Notes: generated by a model from the letters alone, not told the origin. Counted from the first letter of the stretch, positions 1 to 7,718 are shown. The stretch: 13,251 bases of DNA from Chloroflexota bacterium (GCA_016200785.1 JACQED010000445.1:1-13251); one strand, 5' to 3'. Made by a program: numbers and translations.

Positions 1-1381
1 AGAATTTCCAGAAATGATGCTTGACCTCGAACGTCACATCCTCTTTGCTGAACGACTCCCACTCCAGCCGTTTGACGGCAAGGAACGAACGTGACAGCAG
101 TGGGCCGAGGGCGTCCATCAGCGCCCGATCTCTCTCAAGATTGTTCAACGCCTCTTTGAGCGTTGTCGGGAAGCGCTGGATGCCGCGCGCGGCGCGCTCC
201 TCGTCGGTGTAATTGCCAGGGTCGATCATCGTCGCCTCGCCGGGAGTGAGGCCGCGCTTCACGCCGTCCAACCCGGCGGCGAGGAGGCCGCCCAGCGCCA
301 GATACGGATTCGACGACGAGTCGGCGGATTTGAGTTCGGCGTTCGTCGAACCGGCGCGATCGGATTTGAATTGCGAGGGGACACGAATCGCGCCCTCGCG
401 GTTGTCAGGCCCCCACGCCGTATAAGCCGAACTCCAAAAGTGCGGCTGAAGCCGGCGATACGAGTTGAAGGTCGGGCAGGTCAGAGCTAACAGCGCGGGC
501 AGGTGATCCAAAACACCGGCGATAAAGCTGTAGCCTAGTCCGCTGAGGCCGTAGGCGTCGCCGGGATCGTGCATCACGTTGCGACGGCCGGTCTTGTCCC
601 ACAGGCTGAAGTGAATGTGCGCGCCGTTGCCGGCTTGATCGGGGAAAGGCTTGGGCGCCAGCGAGGCGTACAATCCGTGATTGTAGGCCACGTTACGCAC
701 CGTCTCGCGAAAGAAGACCTGGCGGTCGGCGGCGGCGAGCGCCGGCGCGTGCCGGATAGGAAGCTCCTGCTGGCCGTGGCCGAGTTCCGCGTAATATTGA
801 TCGACCTGAATGTCCTGCGCCTCCAGCGCGGCCACGATGTCGTCTATCACCTGTGCCGCTGTGGTCATGCCGACCGACGAGAAGCACAGGCTCTCGTCCA
901 GCGGCACGAACGTGCCGTCCGCCTGGCGCGTCGCGAGGGTGAATTCGCATTCAAAGGCGGCTTGCGCCGTGAAGCCGGAATCAGCACAAGCGGCGATCTG
1001 TCGTTTGAGGAAAAATCGGGGGCAGGCCTCCCACGGCGTCCCGTCGAGCTTCATCATGTCCACCGTCATCGCCGCCGAGTGGGGTGCATAGGGCAAGACT
1101 TTGCGCGTTTCGGGGTCGGGCACGAGGCGAATCTCGCCGACCGGCCCCATCCCCTCCACCGGAGCGAGTTGGTCGAGCATGTTCATGGCTTGCATCGCCA
1201 GGGTCAGGCCGATGCCGTCGGTCATGCGATGCGGCAAGCCTTCGATGTGAGTCGCTTTGCCGCGCGTCACACCGCCGTTGTCAGTGTAAAGGAAGCGCAC
1301 GAGGCGCACGCCGGCTTTGCGAAAGGCCGCCGTCACGCGGTCGGTGGGCGAGACGGCGCGGGCAGGTTGTTTGGGGGGCAT
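1..1381 (-). CDS. Glutamine synthetase-fold ligase, second copy (3' end beyond window)
   Basis: This is an ATP-dependent gamma-glutamyl ligase-like enzyme of the glutamine synthetase superfamily, presumably cytoplasmic. The frame is open for 460 codons from ATG 1381 to the window edge and is probably only a few codons short of complete. The start is supported by AGAGGA 6 nt upstream. Visible motifs are TRGK (39-42), the metal-binding pair E144/E146, E199/E206, the NGAHIHFSL block with H255/H257, glutamate-site R310, and R328/R333. NPYLALGGLLAAG (358-370) is the usual C-terminal signature. The DGSS ammonium loop of true GS is absent and the flap glutamate position (Glu327 in enterobacterial GS) is W316. 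There is no adenylylation tyrosine motif that I can recognise. It lies 116 nt downstream of a divergent paralogue on the same strand, so the two may be co-transcribed. Substrates of such paralogues include amines and polyamines; the one used here cannot be read from sequence. Confidence 0.93.
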   Translation of the reverse strand, partial: MPPKQPARAVSPTDRVTAAFRKAGVRLVRFLYTDNGGVTRGKATHIEGLPHRMTDGIGLTLAMQAMNMLDQLAPVEGMGPVGEIRLVPDPETRKVLPYAPHSAAMTVDMMKLDGTPWEACPRFFLKRQIAACADSGFTAQAAFECEFTLATRQADGTFVPLDESLCFSSVGMTTAAQVIDDIVAALEAQDIQVDQYYAELGHGQQELPIRHAPALAAADRQVFFRETVRNVAYNHGLYASLAPKPFPDQAGNGAHIHFSLWDKTGRRNVMHDPGDAYGLSGLGYSFIAGVLDHLPALLALTCPTFNSYRRLQPHFWSSAYTAWGPDNREGAIRVPSQFKSDRAGSTNAELKSADSSSNPYLALGGLLAAGLDGVKRGLTPGEATMIDPGNYTDEERAARGIQRFPTTLKEALNNLERDRALMDALGPLLSRSFLAVKRLEWESFSKEDVTFEVKHHFWKF

Positions 1382-1410
1382 AGGCAGTCCTCTTGCGAGT
1401 TTGGTTCTCC

Positions 1411-1495
1411 AACACAAAGGCATCGGGACACGAGGACACAAAGGAATCAGGGAATCGGCTTCGTGTCATTGAGTCTTCGTGCCTTCGCGTTGAGC
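1411..1495. repeat. Imperfect inverted repeat between the two GS-like genes
   Basis: The left arm (1411-1444) is built from units like ACACAAAGG and GACACGAGG. The right arm (1459-1495) reads as its imperfect reverse complement, with CTTCGTG and CCTTCG units. AAGGCA at 1417-1422 pairs with TGCCTT at 1480-1485. It fills most of the 116-nt gap between the GS-like genes, has no coding potential and no T-tract, and looks like a dispersed intergenic element rather than a classical terminator. Confidence 0.5.
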
Positions 1496-1497
1496 CA

Positions 1498-2889
1498 TCA
1501 TAGAAATTCGAAATACTCACTCACTTCCCACGGGTCAACGCGGTCGTTGAAGTCGTCGGCGGTGAAGTTCGCGCAACCCTTTTCGGCTTTGGCTATCTCG
1601 TGGCGCTTGACGGCGGTGAAGAGTTGAATGAACTCCGCGCCGAGTGCCTCGCACATCGCCTGGTCGGCTTGGAGCGCGTCGAGCGCCTTTTCGAGTCGCG
1701 CGGGGAGATCGGCGACGCCGGCGAGGCCGTAGGCGATGCCCTGCGTTTCGGCGGGCGGCTCGATCTCGTTCTTCAGGCCATCCATTCCGGCGGCGAGGCA
1801 GGCCGCCATCACGAGATACGGGTTCGAGGCCGCGCCGGGGGTGCGGTTCTCGATGTGCGCCCCCTCGCCTTCCAATCCCTTGATGCGAAGTCCGGTCGTG
1901 CGATTCTCGACTCCCCACGTCGCGTTGGTCGGCGCGAAACTCCACATCTTGTAGCGCTTGTAGCAGTTGACCGTCGGCGAGGCGAGAGCGCAGACGGCCG
2001 GCGCGTGAAGAATCTGCCCGCCGATCCACCAACGGCCGGCTTCGTTCAGTTCCGTCGGCTTGTCGGGATTCGAGAAGGCGTTTTTGCCGGACTGGAGATC
2101 GACGAGGCTGTGATGGTAGTGACAGCCACTGGCCGACTGGTCGGCGTAGGGCTTGGTCATGAACGAGGCCATGTAGCTGTTCTTTTGCGCGATCTCTTTC
2201 ACGCCGTTCTTGAACGTGAAGGCGTGATCGGCGGCGGCGATGCCGGAGGCCGGGGCGAAGTTGATCTCCATCTGGCCGGGGCCGTACTCGGCGTTGGAGG
2301 TGATAATGTCCACCCCGGCGTCGCCCATGCCGCGCAGGATTTGATAGACGAGGCCTTCGTCGAAACTGTTGCGCAGGGTGGCGAATATCTGAATGCCGGG
2401 GAACGGCGGCTGGCGCGTCTCGCGGTTGACGAGATAGAACTCGTACTCGAAGCCGCTGAAGACGCCGTAGCCCATCTCCTCCAGCTCGCCCAACAGCGTC
2501 CTGACCAGGGTGCGCGGCGCGGCCATTGCCGGCCGGCCGTCGAGGTAATAAGGATGGCAAAGAATGCGCGCGGTGCTGTCGGCCCAGGGCAGGACGACGA
2601 ACGTGTCAAGGTCGGGACGGATGCGCGAGTCGGGGAAGCCGTGCGACTCGAGGTAACCGGTGCCCATCGCCACGCCGGCCTGCACGTCGAGGCCGAGCTG
2701 GCCAAGGAGGAAGTTGAGGCCGTTCTCGGCGAAATGGCGGAAGTGGCGCGCGGGCACGGTCTTCGAGCGGTTGATGCCGTGCGTGTCGCTCTGTTCAAAA
2801 CGAATGAATTCGATTTTGTTGGCCGCCATCTGGTATTCGAGCGCGGAAAAGGGGTCGGTGGTGCGAGCGGGCGGTTTACGAGCGGGCAT
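1498..2889 (-). CDS. Glutamine synthetase-fold ligase, first copy
   Basis: A complete 463-residue member of the glutamine synthetase superfamily (GlnA3/GlnT/lengsin-like), expected to form gamma-glutamyl phosphate and transfer it to an amine. The ATG at 2889 is fixed by GGAGG at 2895-2899, 5 nt upstream. Metal and catalytic residues are present: E148/E150 in FEYEF, E201/E208 in NAEYGPGQMEIN, H257/H259 in CHYHHSL, R312, R330/R335, and E347/R349 in the ENR motif before NPYLVMAACLAAG. The ammonium-site residues are not: the DGSS loop is replaced by a sequence around FLLGQLGLD (60-68), and the flap Glu equivalent is F318 in WSFAPTNATWG. It therefore probably does not make glutamine. It is only distantly similar to the neighbouring GS-like gene, so the pair is not a recent duplication. 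It follows the M20 peptidase gene on the same strand after a gap holding a repeat and a gene remnant. Confidence 0.95.
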   Translation of the reverse strand: MPARKPPARTTDPFSALEYQMAANKIEFIRFEQSDTHGINRSKTVPARHFRHFAENGLNFLLGQLGLDVQAGVAMGTGYLESHGFPDSRIRPDLDTFVVLPWADSTARILCHPYYLDGRPAMAAPRTLVRTLLGELEEMGYGVFSGFEYEFYLVNRETRQPPFPGIQIFATLRNSFDEGLVYQILRGMGDAGVDIITSNAEYGPGQMEINFAPASGIAAADHAFTFKNGVKEIAQKNSYMASFMTKPYADQSASGCHYHHSLVDLQSGKNAFSNPDKPTELNEAGRWWIGGQILHAPAVCALASPTVNCYKRYKMWSFAPTNATWGVENRTTGLRIKGLEGEGAHIENRTPGAASNPYLVMAACLAAGMDGLKNEIEPPAETQGIAYGLAGVADLPARLEKALDALQADQAMCEALGAEFIQLFTAVKRHEIAKAEKGCANFTADDFNDRVDPWEVSEYFEFL

Positions 2890-2936
2890 GGTGTCCTCCG
2901 GTTGCCATTTTTAGTCCACTGCAATAAGGCAGTTTC

Positions 2937-3002
2937 ACCGCAGAGATCGCGGAGTACGCGGAGATTCATCCAGGACTCTGCGCTGTCGGCGTGCTCTGCG
3001 GT
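2937..3002. repeat. Palindromic element with ACCGCAGAG arms, copy 1
   Basis: The arms ACCGCAGAG (2937-2945) and CTCTGCGGT (2994-3002) are perfect 9-bp inverted repeats. The interior is built of related units such as CGCGGAG and CTCTGCG. The same 9-bp arms bound a second element at 10199-10274. It sits between the first GS-like gene and the truncated small ORF, at the point where the latter loses its reading frame. It lacks a U-tract and is not a standard terminator. Confidence 0.75.
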
Positions 3003-3020
3003 TAGTTTTTGCAGGAGAGT

Positions 3021-3134
3021 CTATTTTGTTTTCAGAAAATGCTCAATTTCATCGTCACCGATTCGAGACACGCGGGCGCGCAGGCGTTCGCGTTCGGCGG
3101 TATTGGTGGAAATGTACGATCGAGATGGTGGCAT
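3021..3134 (-). pseudogene. 37-codon remnant resembling the start of a DinB-like gene
   Basis: An ATG at 3134 with GGGAG about 6 nt upstream opens 37 codons, ending with TAG at 3021-3023. The central residues (STNTAERERLRARVSRIGDD) resemble, from memory, the N-terminus of DinB/DfsB-like or maleylpyruvate-isomerase-like four-helix proteins, which normally run to about 150 residues or more and continue into a conserved tryptophan-containing helix. Nothing like that continuation follows. The sequence passes after about 20 nt into the palindromic element at 2937-3002. I read it as the surviving 5' end of a deleted gene. A genuine 37-residue peptide gene is possible, because the ribosome binding site looks intact. 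Confidence 0.45.
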
Positions 3135-3174
3135 ATGCTTCTCCCTGGTCACGGAGGTGAGTGTGTCTGTCTCC

Positions 3175-4347
3175 TCACCTCACCTCGGCCAACTTCTCCC
3201 GCCTCTCCAGAATCCCCCGTATCGATCCCGCCAACAAGGCGGTGCGCGGCGCAAGGCTGTCGGCCTCGATGTATTCGTCGGGGCTGTGATCGAGTCCGCC
3301 CACCGGGCCGAGGCCGTCGAGAACTGGGACGCCGAGTCCGGCAATCGCGTTCGCGTCCGACGCGCCGCCCGTCGCCGCATCGCCCATCTCAAATCCCAAA
3401 TCTCTCGCGGCTTCCTTCGCCCACTTCGCCAAGAGCGCAACGGCGGGCGTCTTGGCCATCGGGGCGTGGCCGAAGTAGCCGGCGATCTCAACTTGGGTTC
3501 GCGGCACGGTTGAAGCCCGAGCAGCCAACTCCGCCAGCGCGGCGGAGATCGCTTCGGCTCCCGCCGGATCGACCGCGCGAACGTCCACCGTGACCCAGGC
3601 TTCCTCCGGCACGACGTTGGGCCGCGTTGCGCCCCCAATCACCCCGGCATTCAGCGTCACGCCGGGCGCGATGCTGTTCAACGCATGGAGCGCGACGATT
3701 CGATGGGCAAGTTCGAGCACCGCGCTCGCGCCCTTCTCCGGTTCGACGCCGGCGTGCGCGGCCTTGCCTTTCACCCGCAGCGTGTATTCCCCCACCCCTT
3801 TCCGCGCGCTGACGATGTCGCCGTTCGCCCGCGCCGATTCGAGCACCAGCGCCGCGTCCATTTCACGGACCACGGGCGAATACAATGGCCGAGATACGGG
3901 CGAGCCGACTTCCTCCTCGCTATTGAAGAAAAAGACAAGTTCTGAAAAATTCCGGAAGCCCGTGTTTTGCAGAGCGCGCAGGGCATACATCCCAACGAGC
4001 AGGCCGCCCTTCATGTCGCACGTGCCGGGGCCGAGAATCTTCGGGCCGTCGAATCGCATGGGCCGTCCTGCCGCCGTCCCGTCGGGATAGACCGTGTCGG
4101 TGTGGCCGACGAGCATCAACCGCCCAGCGCCGTCGCCGCGCAGTCGTGCGATCCAGCAATCGCCGTACTCCGTCTGCGGGAGGCGCTCAGCCTCCCAACC
4201 CCACTCGTGGCACCGCGCCCCGATCCACTCCCCCACCCAATCCACGCCGGCCTTGTTGTACGTGCCGCAGTCAACATTGACCAGCGCGGCCAAGTCGGCG
4301 AGGAAGGAGGCGCGGGAGGATTCGAGGAAGTCGAGTATCGAGTCCAT
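3175..4347 (-). CDS. M20 family metallopeptidase, carboxypeptidase G2-like
   Basis: A 390-residue two-zinc hydrolase of the M20/M28 (ArgE/DapE/ACY1/CPG2) type that cleaves an amide bond next to an amino acid, often C-terminal glutamate in the CPG2 branch. All ligands are visible: H82 and D84 in GHTDTVYP, D111 in GTCDMKGG, general base E145 and ligand E146 in FNSEEEVGS, E170, and H354 in GGLDHSPDEY. The dimerisation domain starts near residue 184 with H198 in KAAHAG. There is no signal peptide, so it should be cytoplasmic. I chose ATG 4347; an in-frame ATG at 4377 would add ten residues encoded by the repeat at 4355-4451. No strong Shine-Dalgarno precedes 4347. The arginine of the CPG2 glutamate pocket is not obvious in the IAGYFGHAP segment, so glutamate specificity is uncertain. 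It lies between the importer's binding protein and the GS-like ligases on one strand. Confidence 0.92.
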   Translation of the reverse strand: MDSILDFLESSRASFLADLAALVNVDCGTYNKAGVDWVGEWIGARCHEWGWEAERLPQTEYGDCWIARLRGDGAGRLMLVGHTDTVYPDGTAAGRPMRFDGPKILGPGTCDMKGGLLVGMYALRALQNTGFRNFSELVFFFNSEEEVGSPVSRPLYSPVVREMDAALVLESARANGDIVSARKGVGEYTLRVKGKAAHAGVEPEKGASAVLELAHRIVALHALNSIAPGVTLNAGVIGGATRPNVVPEEAWVTVDVRAVDPAGAEAISAALAELAARASTVPRTQVEIAGYFGHAPMAKTPAVALLAKWAKEAARDLGFEMGDAATGGASDANAIAGLGVPVLDGLGPVGGLDHSPDEYIEADSLAPRTALLAGSIRGILERREKLAEVR

Positions 4348-4354
4348 GGTTGAA

Positions 4355-4451
4355 AAATCCCAAATCCCAATTTCCAATTCCCAACTTCAAACATCAAATT
4401 CCCAATGTTGGCGGTCGGGACTTGGTCCTTGGGATTTGGGAGTTGGGAGTT
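4355..4451. repeat. AAATCCC-type inverted repeat upstream of the M20 gene
   Basis: CCCAAATCCCAA (4359-4370) is perfectly complementary to TTGGGATTTGGG (4429-4440), a 12-bp stem enclosing 58 nt. Further AATTCCCAA and TTGGGAGTT units extend both arms. It fills nearly the whole gap between the binding-protein stop (4458) and the M20 start (4347). There is no T-tract for intrinsic termination. In mRNA it would place a long hairpin beside the M20 start codon. Confidence 0.75.
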
Positions 4452-4457
4452 CCGCGC

Positions 4458-5633
4458 CTACGGCGCCGGCACTTTGTCCGGCACAACTTCCGCGCCCAAA
4501 GTGAATTTCTGATCCTTGACGGCGATGATCGTCACGCCCTTCTGTGGCACGTGCGATTGCGCGGTCAGGGTGATTGAGCCGGTGATGCCCGGGTATTTGT
4601 TTGTTTCCTCGAGCGCCTTCTTGACCGCCGCCGCGTCGGTCGAGCCGGCGCGCTTGATCGCGTCGGCCATCAGATACATCGTGTCGTAGCCGAGAGCGGC
4701 GAAGGCGTTCTCCGGATCGTGGCCGTATTCTTTGTTGTAGGCCGCGATGAATTTCTTGATGCCCTCGGTACCGCCCGTGGCGTCGATCAGCGCGTGCGTC
4801 GTGAAGAAAACGTTCGCCGAAGCGGGGCCGGCAACGCTCACCAGGTCGGGCGTGTCGTAGCCGTCGCCGCCGACGATCGGCCCGTTGAGTCCGGCGTCGC
4901 GGAACTGCTTCACCACCGGCCCGATGTTGTACGGCATGGCCGCGATGTAGTAGAAGTCGGGCTGCTGCGGCAGAGCCTTCACTTTCGCAATCTGCGCCGA
5001 GAAGTCGGTGGCCTTGTCATCGTACGAGTCTTCGAGGACGAGCGTGCCGCCGAGTTCGGTGAAGCGCGATTTGAAGTAGCCGCCGAGCAGGGTGGTGTAC
5101 TCCACCCCCTTGTCCCACAGCAGATAGGCGTTCTTGCCGAAGTTCTTGAACGAATACTCCGCGCCGGCCGCCGCCTGCACGTTGTCGCCGAAGCAGGCGA
5201 GGAACATCATGTCGCCGACCTGGGTCGGGATCTTGGGCGAGGTCGCGCCCGCGGTGATGAACGGCAAGCCGGCTTTCTGAATCGTCGGGCCGGCGGCCAG
5301 CACCGAGTCGGTGTCGGTGAAGCCGATGACGGCGACGACCTTGTCATGCTCGACGAACTGCTTGGCGACTTGCGCCGTCACGTCCATTTTGTATTGGATG
5401 TCGTGGACGATCAGATCGATCTGGCGGCCCAGGACGCCACCGGCGGCGTTGATCTCTTTGGCGGCCAACTTCGCGCCGTTCGCCGCTGGAAGGTCGAGCG
5501 CCGACTCGTCGCCGGTGAGGGCGAAGCCGCCGCCGATCTTGATCGGCCCGGTCGCCCCGCCTCCTCCGCCCCCGCCGCAGGCGGCGAGAACGAGGCTGGC
5601 AATCACAACGAAGGCAAACAGTGTGCGTTTCAT
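4458..5633 (-). CDS. Branched-chain amino-acid type ABC transporter substrate-binding lipoprotein
   Basis: A 391-residue type I periplasmic-binding-fold protein (LivJ/LivK family) that captures the ligand for the Liv-type importer encoded just upstream. The N-terminus is a lipoprotein signal: MKR, a hydrophobic stretch to residue 16, then the lipobox LAAC with C19. A run of glycines forms the tether. Mature-domain hallmarks are KIGGGFALTGDESA near residue 32 and ANGAKLAAKEINAAGGVLGR, typical of this family. The ATG at 5633 is preceded by GGAGGAG about 8-10 nt upstream. The gene lies 67 nt after livM on the same strand, and that gap holds a small repeat. Ligand identity cannot be predicted: the family also binds amides, urea and aromatic compounds. 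Downstream amidohydrolase and ligase genes suggest an amine- or amino-acid-related compound. Confidence 0.95.
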   Translation of the reverse strand: MKRTLFAFVVIASLVLAACGGGGGGGATGPIKIGGGFALTGDESALDLPAANGAKLAAKEINAAGGVLGRQIDLIVHDIQYKMDVTAQVAKQFVEHDKVVAVIGFTDTDSVLAAGPTIQKAGLPFITAGATSPKIPTQVGDMMFLACFGDNVQAAAGAEYSFKNFGKNAYLLWDKGVEYTTLLGGYFKSRFTELGGTLVLEDSYDDKATDFSAQIAKVKALPQQPDFYYIAAMPYNIGPVVKQFRDAGLNGPIVGGDGYDTPDLVSVAGPASANVFFTTHALIDATGGTEGIKKFIAAYNKEYGHDPENAFAALGYDTMYLMADAIKRAGSTDAAAVKKALEETNKYPGITGSITLTAQSHVPQKGVTIIAVKDQKFTLGAEVVPDKVPAP

Positions 5634-5670
5634 GATCGTTTCTCCTCCAAATTACAGTTTTCGATCTGCA

Positions 5671-5704
5671 TTTCCCGTTTCACGTTTCACGCATCATACA
5701 TCAC
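5671..5704. repeat. GTTTCACG-type short tandem element between livM and the binding-protein gene
   Basis: The sequence carries tandem GTTTCACGTTTCACG-like units in the 67-nt gap. The 11-mer CACGTTTCACG at 5681-5691 recurs inverted at 12498-12508, in the gap between yggT and the DUF167 gene. No function can be assigned. Confidence 0.35.
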
Positions 5705-6741
5705 TCTGCCTCACCTCCCTTCATGAAAAGCCGGTCGAGGGCGATCTCGCGCTGGCCGAGAAGTCCCTCGCGCCGGAAGATGATGATGAGAATGAAGATA
5801 ACGGCCAGGATGATCTGACTCAAGCCGTAGAGCAAGGTCACGTCTTCGATCCGGCGCAAGGCTTCGGCCAGACCGATGACCAGCACTGCGCCGATGACCG
5901 ACCCGCTCACCGATCCCATCCCGCCCACGACCAGCATCGTGATCACGCGAAACGTCAAATCGAAATAGAATGCGTTCGGCGAGAACGAGGTGATGAAGTG
6001 CGCGTACAGCGATCCGGCGACGGCGGTGAAGAACGCGCCGACGACGAACGCCAACAGGCGCGGCGGCATCAGCGCAATGCCGATGGACTGCGCCGCCCAT
6101 CGGTCTTCGCGCTGGGCGAACATCGCCCGGCCAAACTGCGATCGCTTGATGCGCCACACGACGTACAATGTGACGAGCGCCCACGCCCAGACCCACCCCA
6201 AGTCGGTATAAGCCGTCACGTTCGAGAACGTGCGAGAGCCACGTGTGAGGTCGTCGGCGTTGATCAGGACGACGCGGACGATGACGAGAAAGCCGAGGGT
6301 GGCGACGGCGACGAAGTGCCCGGAAAGACGCATGAGCACCAACCCGACCAATAGCGCGACTAGCGACACCACCACCGCCGCGACGATCGTCGCCGCCAGA
6401 AATCCGAGTGGGAACGCGCCCAGGTGAAAATCGAAGTGAAGTCCGGCGAGCCACGCCGGCAGTTTGGGGAGATAGTCGTGCTTCTCGCGCAGGGGCAGGG
6501 TGAGCAGGGCCGAGCCATACGCGCCGAGCGCCATGAAACCGACGTGGCCGAGCGAAAAGACGCCGGTAAAGCCGTTGGAGAGATTCAGGCTGACGACGAG
6601 AATCAAGAAGATGCCAAGGTTGATCAACAGCCCCTGCCAGAAGGCCAGGCCGCTGACTTGAACGATGGTCAGCGCGAGCGCGAGTCCGAGGATCGCGGCC
6701 AGCGGCCCGGCGGCGCGGCGCAGGTCGGGTGTAAGACTCAT
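5701..6741 (-). CDS. livM: Branched-chain amino-acid type ABC transporter permease LivM
   Basis: A 346-residue inner-membrane permease forming one half of the translocation pore of the Liv-type importer. It has several hydrophobic helices, beginning near residue 12, and the family stretch LVVSLNLSNGFTGVFSLGHV (48-67) followed by GFMALGAYGSALL. The later VVGGMGSVSGSVIGA segment is the conserved cytoplasmic coupling region contacting the ATPases. The length is normal for LivM (300-420 residues). The start overlaps the livH stop as ATGA (6738-6741), so the two permeases are translationally coupled, as expected for subunits needed in equal amounts. Confidence 0.96.
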   Translation of the reverse strand: MSLTPDLRRAAGPLAAILGLALALTIVQVSGLAFWQGLLINLGIFLILVVSLNLSNGFTGVFSLGHVGFMALGAYGSALLTLPLREKHDYLPKLPAWLAGLHFDFHLGAFPLGFLAATIVAAVVVSLVALLVGLVLMRLSGHFVAVATLGFLVIVRVVLINADDLTRGSRTFSNVTAYTDLGWVWAWALVTLYVVWRIKRSQFGRAMFAQREDRWAAQSIGIALMPPRLLAFVVGAFFTAVAGSLYAHFITSFSPNAFYFDLTFRVITMLVVGGMGSVSGSVIGAVLVIGLAEALRRIEDVTLLYGLSQIILAVIFILIIIFRREGLLGQREIALDRLFMKGGEAE

Positions 6742-7718
6742 CTCATTTCCTCGCGTTCAATCCGGCCCAGAATTCCGCTTGGGCGGAACAACAGCATGAG
6801 AATCAGCGCGACGAACACGAAGGCATCGCGGTAACTGGTGAGCGAAGACGGCAGCCACTGCTTGAGAAACGCCTGCGCAGCCGGCGAGACCATGCCCGGA
6901 GGCAGAATGTCGCCGATGCCCGGGATGGCGGTCAACACGACTTCCAGCGCGCCGAGAACGTAGCCGCCGACGATCGCGCCGGCGATACTGCCGAACCCGC
7001 CGATGACGGCGGCGATGAAGGCTTTGAGCACCGGCGTGAAGCCGAGGTACGGATTGATCTGCCCGGCCTGCACCGCGAAGAGGAGCGCGGCGACCGCGGC
7101 CAGCCCCGAGCCAATGGCGAATGCGGTGGCAATCACCCGATTGATGTCAATACCCATCAACTGCGCCGCAGCGAGGTCCTCTGCGGCGGCGCGCATCGAG
7201 AGGCCGAGGTCGGTGCGCGTGACAAACAGCGACAGCAGGACAAGCAGGATGACACCGGCGGCGAGGCTGACGACGTTCAAGCGCGGCACGGTGATCTGTC
7301 CGAAGGCGAACACGCCGTTCAATATTTCCGGCGACGGGAAGGCGATCTGCACCGGCTTCTGCATCAGGCGCGTCGTGAGCAGTGTGCCGTTCTGAAGAAT
7401 CTGCCCGACGGCAAATGAGGTCAACAGCGCCGCCACATCGGGCGCGCCGCGAATGGGGCGGTAGGCGGCGCGCTCCATGATGAGGCCGACGAGGACCGTG
7501 CCGCCCACCATCAGCAAAATCGCGAGTGGCAACGGCGTTTTGGCAAAGAGGGCGAACGCCGCAAAGTAAGCCGCGATCATCATGAGGTCGCCGTGCGCGA
7601 AGTTGATCAGCCGCAGGATGCCGAACACCATCGCCAGCCCCACGGCCATCAGCGCGTACAGGCTGCCGATGCTCAACGCATTGACGAATTGCTGGAGGGC
7701 GTAGAGGACGATAGTCAT
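6738..7718 (-). CDS. livH: Branched-chain amino-acid type ABC transporter permease LivH
   Basis: A 326-residue inner-membrane permease that pairs with LivM. Diagnostic segments are the N-terminal LSIGSLYALMAVGLAMVFG and INFAHGDLMMIAAY, standard in LivH, and the coupling stretch AAVIGGFGSIAGAIVGGYVLG in the C-terminal half. Eight or so hydrophobic helices are visible. I chose ATG 7718; a TTG at 7733 in frame would add five residues read from an AAATCC repeat. Neither start has a clear Shine-Dalgarno. The stop overlaps the livM start by 4 nt. The gap from the livF stop (7770) is 51 nt, so the gene still belongs to the same operon. Confidence 0.95.
   Translation of the reverse strand: MTIVLYALQQFVNALSIGSLYALMAVGLAMVFGILRLINFAHGDLMMIAAYFAAFALFAKTPLPLAILLMVGGTVLVGLIMERAAYRPIRGAPDVAALLTSFAVGQILQNGTLLTTRLMQKPVQIAFPSPEILNGVFAFGQITVPRLNVVSLAAGVILLVLLSLFVTRTDLGLSMRAAAEDLAAAQLMGIDINRVIATAFAIGSGLAAVAALLFAVQAGQINPYLGFTPVLKAFIAAVIGGFGSIAGAIVGGYVLGALEVVLTAIPGIGDILPPGMVSPAAQAFLKQWLPSSLTSYRDAFVFVALILMLLFRPSGILGRIEREEMR

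Noticed and set aside
569..1627. A 352-codon plus-strand open frame opposite the second GS-like gene
   Set aside because: It is antisense to the ligase and runs through the CACAAAGG repeat into the next gene's end. There are no family motifs.
1..2889. Ammonia-assimilating glutamine synthetase (glnA)
   Set aside because: Both copies lack the DGSS loop and flap glutamate and lie in a transporter/peptidase cluster rather than with nitrogen regulators.
2937..3002. CRISPR repeat or array at the repeated palindromes
   Set aside because: There are only single copies at distant sites, no regular spacers and no cas genes.
1600..3513. A 637-codon open frame on the plus strand opposite the first GS-like gene and the M20 gene
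   Set aside because: It is the antisense frame of two well-supported genes in GC-rich DNA. Its translation is low in recognisable motifs and rich in Arg, Gly, Val and Glu, and it crosses the intergenic repeat.
4719..6354. Two long plus-strand open frames opposite the binding-protein and livM genes
   Set aside because: Their composition is that of frame shadows, and the minus-strand genes have full family signatures.
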